Source: E44-bin46 sp964354655
GTDB taxonomy: Bacteria; Chloroflexota; Dehalococcoidia; Dehalococcoidales; E44-bin46
Direction: 5' to 3'
Assembly: GCA_964354655.1 (NCBI GenBank)
Contig: CAYHAL010000030.1
Span: forward strand, 1 to 14,063
DNA length: 14,063 nt
Positions 12,987-14,063 of the stretch are shown here, piece by piece. Below the pieces are notes generated by a model. The model searched no databases, was not told the origin of the DNA, and saw nothing but the letters and a program-made list of their open reading frames with translations. The stretch's first letter is position 1. Each line of letters opens with the position of its first letter. Position numbers and translations under genes: made by a program.

Positions 12987-13786
12987 GACTTCTTCACCTC
13001 CTTCTCCTTTTCATTGCTGAATAAGTCTTGAGCCTGTTTTGGGGTAGCCTTTTGGTGAACAATGGCACGTATGGCTTTAATCATTGCCACCGGAAAATCA
13101 TTTTGCCAGATATTCCTTCCCAGGTTCACTCCTATAGCACCTTTTTGCATGCCATCATAGACAAACTCAAACACCTCAAGCTCAGTGTCAACCTGGGGTC
13201 CACCCGCCATAACTACTGGAACTGGACAGCCCCTTGTCACCCGTTCAAAGTCTTCACACCAGTAGGTTTTTACTACACGCGCCCCCAACTCAGCAGCGAT
13301 GCGACAGGACAAGCCAAGGTAGCGGGCGTCTCGTTTTTCAAGCTCCTTACCCACACCGGTAACTGCCATTACTGGTATCCCATACCTCTCGCCCTCGTCA
13401 ACAAGCTTTGACAGGTTTAATAACGACTCTTTCTCATAGTCACTGCCAACAAAGATAGAAATGCCTACGGCTGAAGCATTAAGGCGGATAGCCTCCTCCA
13501 TAGAGGTGGTAATTCCTTCATTAGCTAGGTCTTTCCCCACCACACTAGTGCCCCCAGACACCCTAAGAATAATTGGTTTAGTGTTGTCTGGGTCTACTGA
13601 TGAGCGTAACACGCCTCTAGTAATGAAGATTGCATCGGCATAGGGCAGCAGTGGCTCAATAGTTTTACGCGGTTCTTCCAATCTTCTGGTGGGACCTTGA
13701 AAGTATCCATGGTCCACTGGCAAGAACAGAACATGCCCGTCCGATTGGATCAATTGTGCCATACGGTTTGCCATTCCCCATTCCAT
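12983..13786 (-). CDS. LsrF-like class I aldolase/thiolase (DhnA/FbaB family)
   Basis: (Beta/alpha)8-barrel, Schiff-base enzyme of 267 aa. It is strikingly like E. coli LsrF (thiolase for phosphorylated autoinducer-2 degradation product): EWGMANRM, VDHGYFQGPT (24-33), TRGVLRS (56-62), AVTGVGKE (141-148), Schiff-base K173 in VVKTYW, AGG and the phosphate loop GRNIWQ (223-228). It lacks the ~25-residue LsrF N-terminal extension. I chose ATG 13786 over the upstream in-frame start at 13846, because it has a strong SD (AAAAGGAGG, 9 nt upstream), which the longer version would translate through. No lsrK, lsrG or lsr transporter is present. Partner is the overlapping zinc dehydrogenase. A different ketose-phosphate aldolase role is possible. 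Confidence 0.88.
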   Translation of the reverse strand: MEWGMANRMAQLIQSDGHVLFLPVDHGYFQGPTRRLEEPRKTIEPLLPYADAIFITRGVLRSSVDPDNTKPIILRVSGGTSVVGKDLANEGITTSMEEAIRLNASAVGISIFVGSDYEKESLLNLSKLVDEGERYGIPVMAVTGVGKELEKRDARYLGLSCRIAAELGARVVKTYWCEDFERVTRGCPVPVVMAGGPQVDTELEVFEFVYDGMQKGAIGVNLGRNIWQNDFPVAMIKAIRAIVHQKATPKQAQDLFSNEKEKEVKKS

Positions 13787-13820
13787 GTTAATAATCCTCC
13801 TTTTATATTTATGGTTTGTC

Positions 13821-13844
13821 GCCCAGTTGCAGTAGTAACCGGGC
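13821..13844 (-). promoter_or_regulatory. Hairpin in the leader of the LsrF-like gene
   Basis: GCCCGGTT (13844-13837) and AACTGGGC (13828-13821) can form an 8-bp stem with one G-U pair and an 8-nt loop in the minus-strand RNA, 34 nt before the ATG. No U-tract follows, so it is not an intrinsic terminator. It may be a protein-binding or stability element. Confidence 0.35.
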
Positions 13845-13872
13845 ATTTTCGCGCCGTCTCATTGCCTCCATA

Positions 13873-13878
13873 ATTATA
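13873..13878 (-). promoter_or_regulatory. Candidate -10 element for the LsrF-like/dehydrogenase operon
   Basis: A perfect TATAAT on the minus strand, 87 nt upstream of the ATG. I find no good -35 at 16-18 nt spacing and no TGn extension, so it may need an activator or be chance. It is the best candidate between the terminator at 14009 and the gene. Confidence 0.4.
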
Positions 13879-14008
13879 CTATAAGGCACAAGTTAATTCG
13901 CAGGGCAACTTTTTTTGAGAAGGACTTGGCTTTTGGGAGGGCAGTGTAACGAAACGCCATCTTGTTCAATTGGGTATTGGCAGCAGTAGCTCGTTGGCCT
14001 TATAACCT

Positions 14009-14046
14009 AAAAAAAGAGAGCCCCCCGAAATCTCGGGGGGCTCTCT
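14009..14046 (-). terminator. Strong intrinsic terminator of a minus-strand unit entering from the right
   Basis: AGAGAGCCCCCCGA (14015-14028) pairs perfectly over 14 bp with 14033-14046 around a 4-nt loop. On the minus strand the stem is followed by seven T's (14015-14009), the textbook arrangement. It would end transcription of an unseen gene beyond 14063 and isolate the LsrF-like operon. On the plus strand there is no T-tract. Confidence 0.88.
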
Positions 14047-14063
14047 GAGGTATCTAACCGGGG

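Noticed and set aside
13028..13411. 127-codon plus-strand ORF inside the LsrF-like gene
   Set aside because: Opposite-strand shadow of a well-supported gene with no SD or domain.
13787..13846. 20-residue N-terminal extension of the LsrF-like protein
   Set aside because: The extended frame would translate through the strong SD that serves the ATG at 13786, and its sequence does not resemble family N-termini.
13809..13862. 17-residue leader peptide before the LsrF-like gene (MRRRENARLLLQLGDKP)
   Set aside because: The GGAGG lies only 2 nt before the ATG, too close for good initiation, and there is no run of regulatory codons or terminator to suggest attenuation.

Overview
This window looks like a chromosomal stretch from a strictly anaerobic bacterium with a Wood-Ljungdahl (reductive acetyl-CoA) pathway. 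A divergent, long (590 aa) formate-tetrahydrofolate ligase, a CooC-type nickel ATPase and a 2Fe-2S protein of the corrinoid-activator type lie together on the minus strand. Moderate base composition, very strong Shine-Dalgarno (SD) sites, clear sigma-70-like promoters and an extra tubulin/FtsZ-like GTPase would fit Chloroflexota such as Dehalococcoidia, but that is inference; no rRNA or other taxonomic marker is present. I saw no tRNA, CRISPR array, insertion sequence or phage gene.

Layout, left to right. (1) 1-2990, minus: cooC, then fhs, then a truncated 2Fe-2S protein gene. A strong promoter (3079-3107) and a structured 5' leader precede cooC. (2) 3137-5956: a minus-strand aldo/keto reductase faces away from a plus-strand pair (FAH-family hydrolase/dehydratase, then SDR dehydrogenase). 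The two divergent promoters overlap at their -35 elements, and the FAH mRNA appears nearly leaderless. (3) 5970-9765, minus: a tight four-gene operon of a lysine 2,3-aminomutase-type radical SAM enzyme, two tandem D-Ala-D-Ala-ligase-like ATP-grasp enzymes and a small GNAT acetyltransferase. Genes overlap or are 6 nt apart, behind a near-consensus promoter and a palindrome in the leader. (4) 9891-11831, minus: a CetZ/tubulin-like GTPase preceded by a possible 43-residue basic ORF and followed by two more small ORFs (40 and 65 aa). (5) 11934-13786, minus: an LsrF-like class I aldolase/thiolase translationally coupled to a zinc medium-chain dehydrogenase. A strong intrinsic terminator (14009-14046) separates this unit from whatever lies to the right.

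The most interesting candidate system is region 3. All residues that define lysine specificity and PLP binding in lysine 2,3-aminomutase are present, so the first product should be beta-lysine. Two ATP-grasp ligases and an acetyltransferase in the same transcript suggest that beta-lysine is built into a small, possibly acetylated, peptide (compatible solute or other metabolite) rather than converted to N-epsilon-acetyl-beta-lysine by the classic AblA/AblB pair. The final product is inference. The second point of interest is the tubulin-like GTPase with its cluster of tiny basic ORFs.
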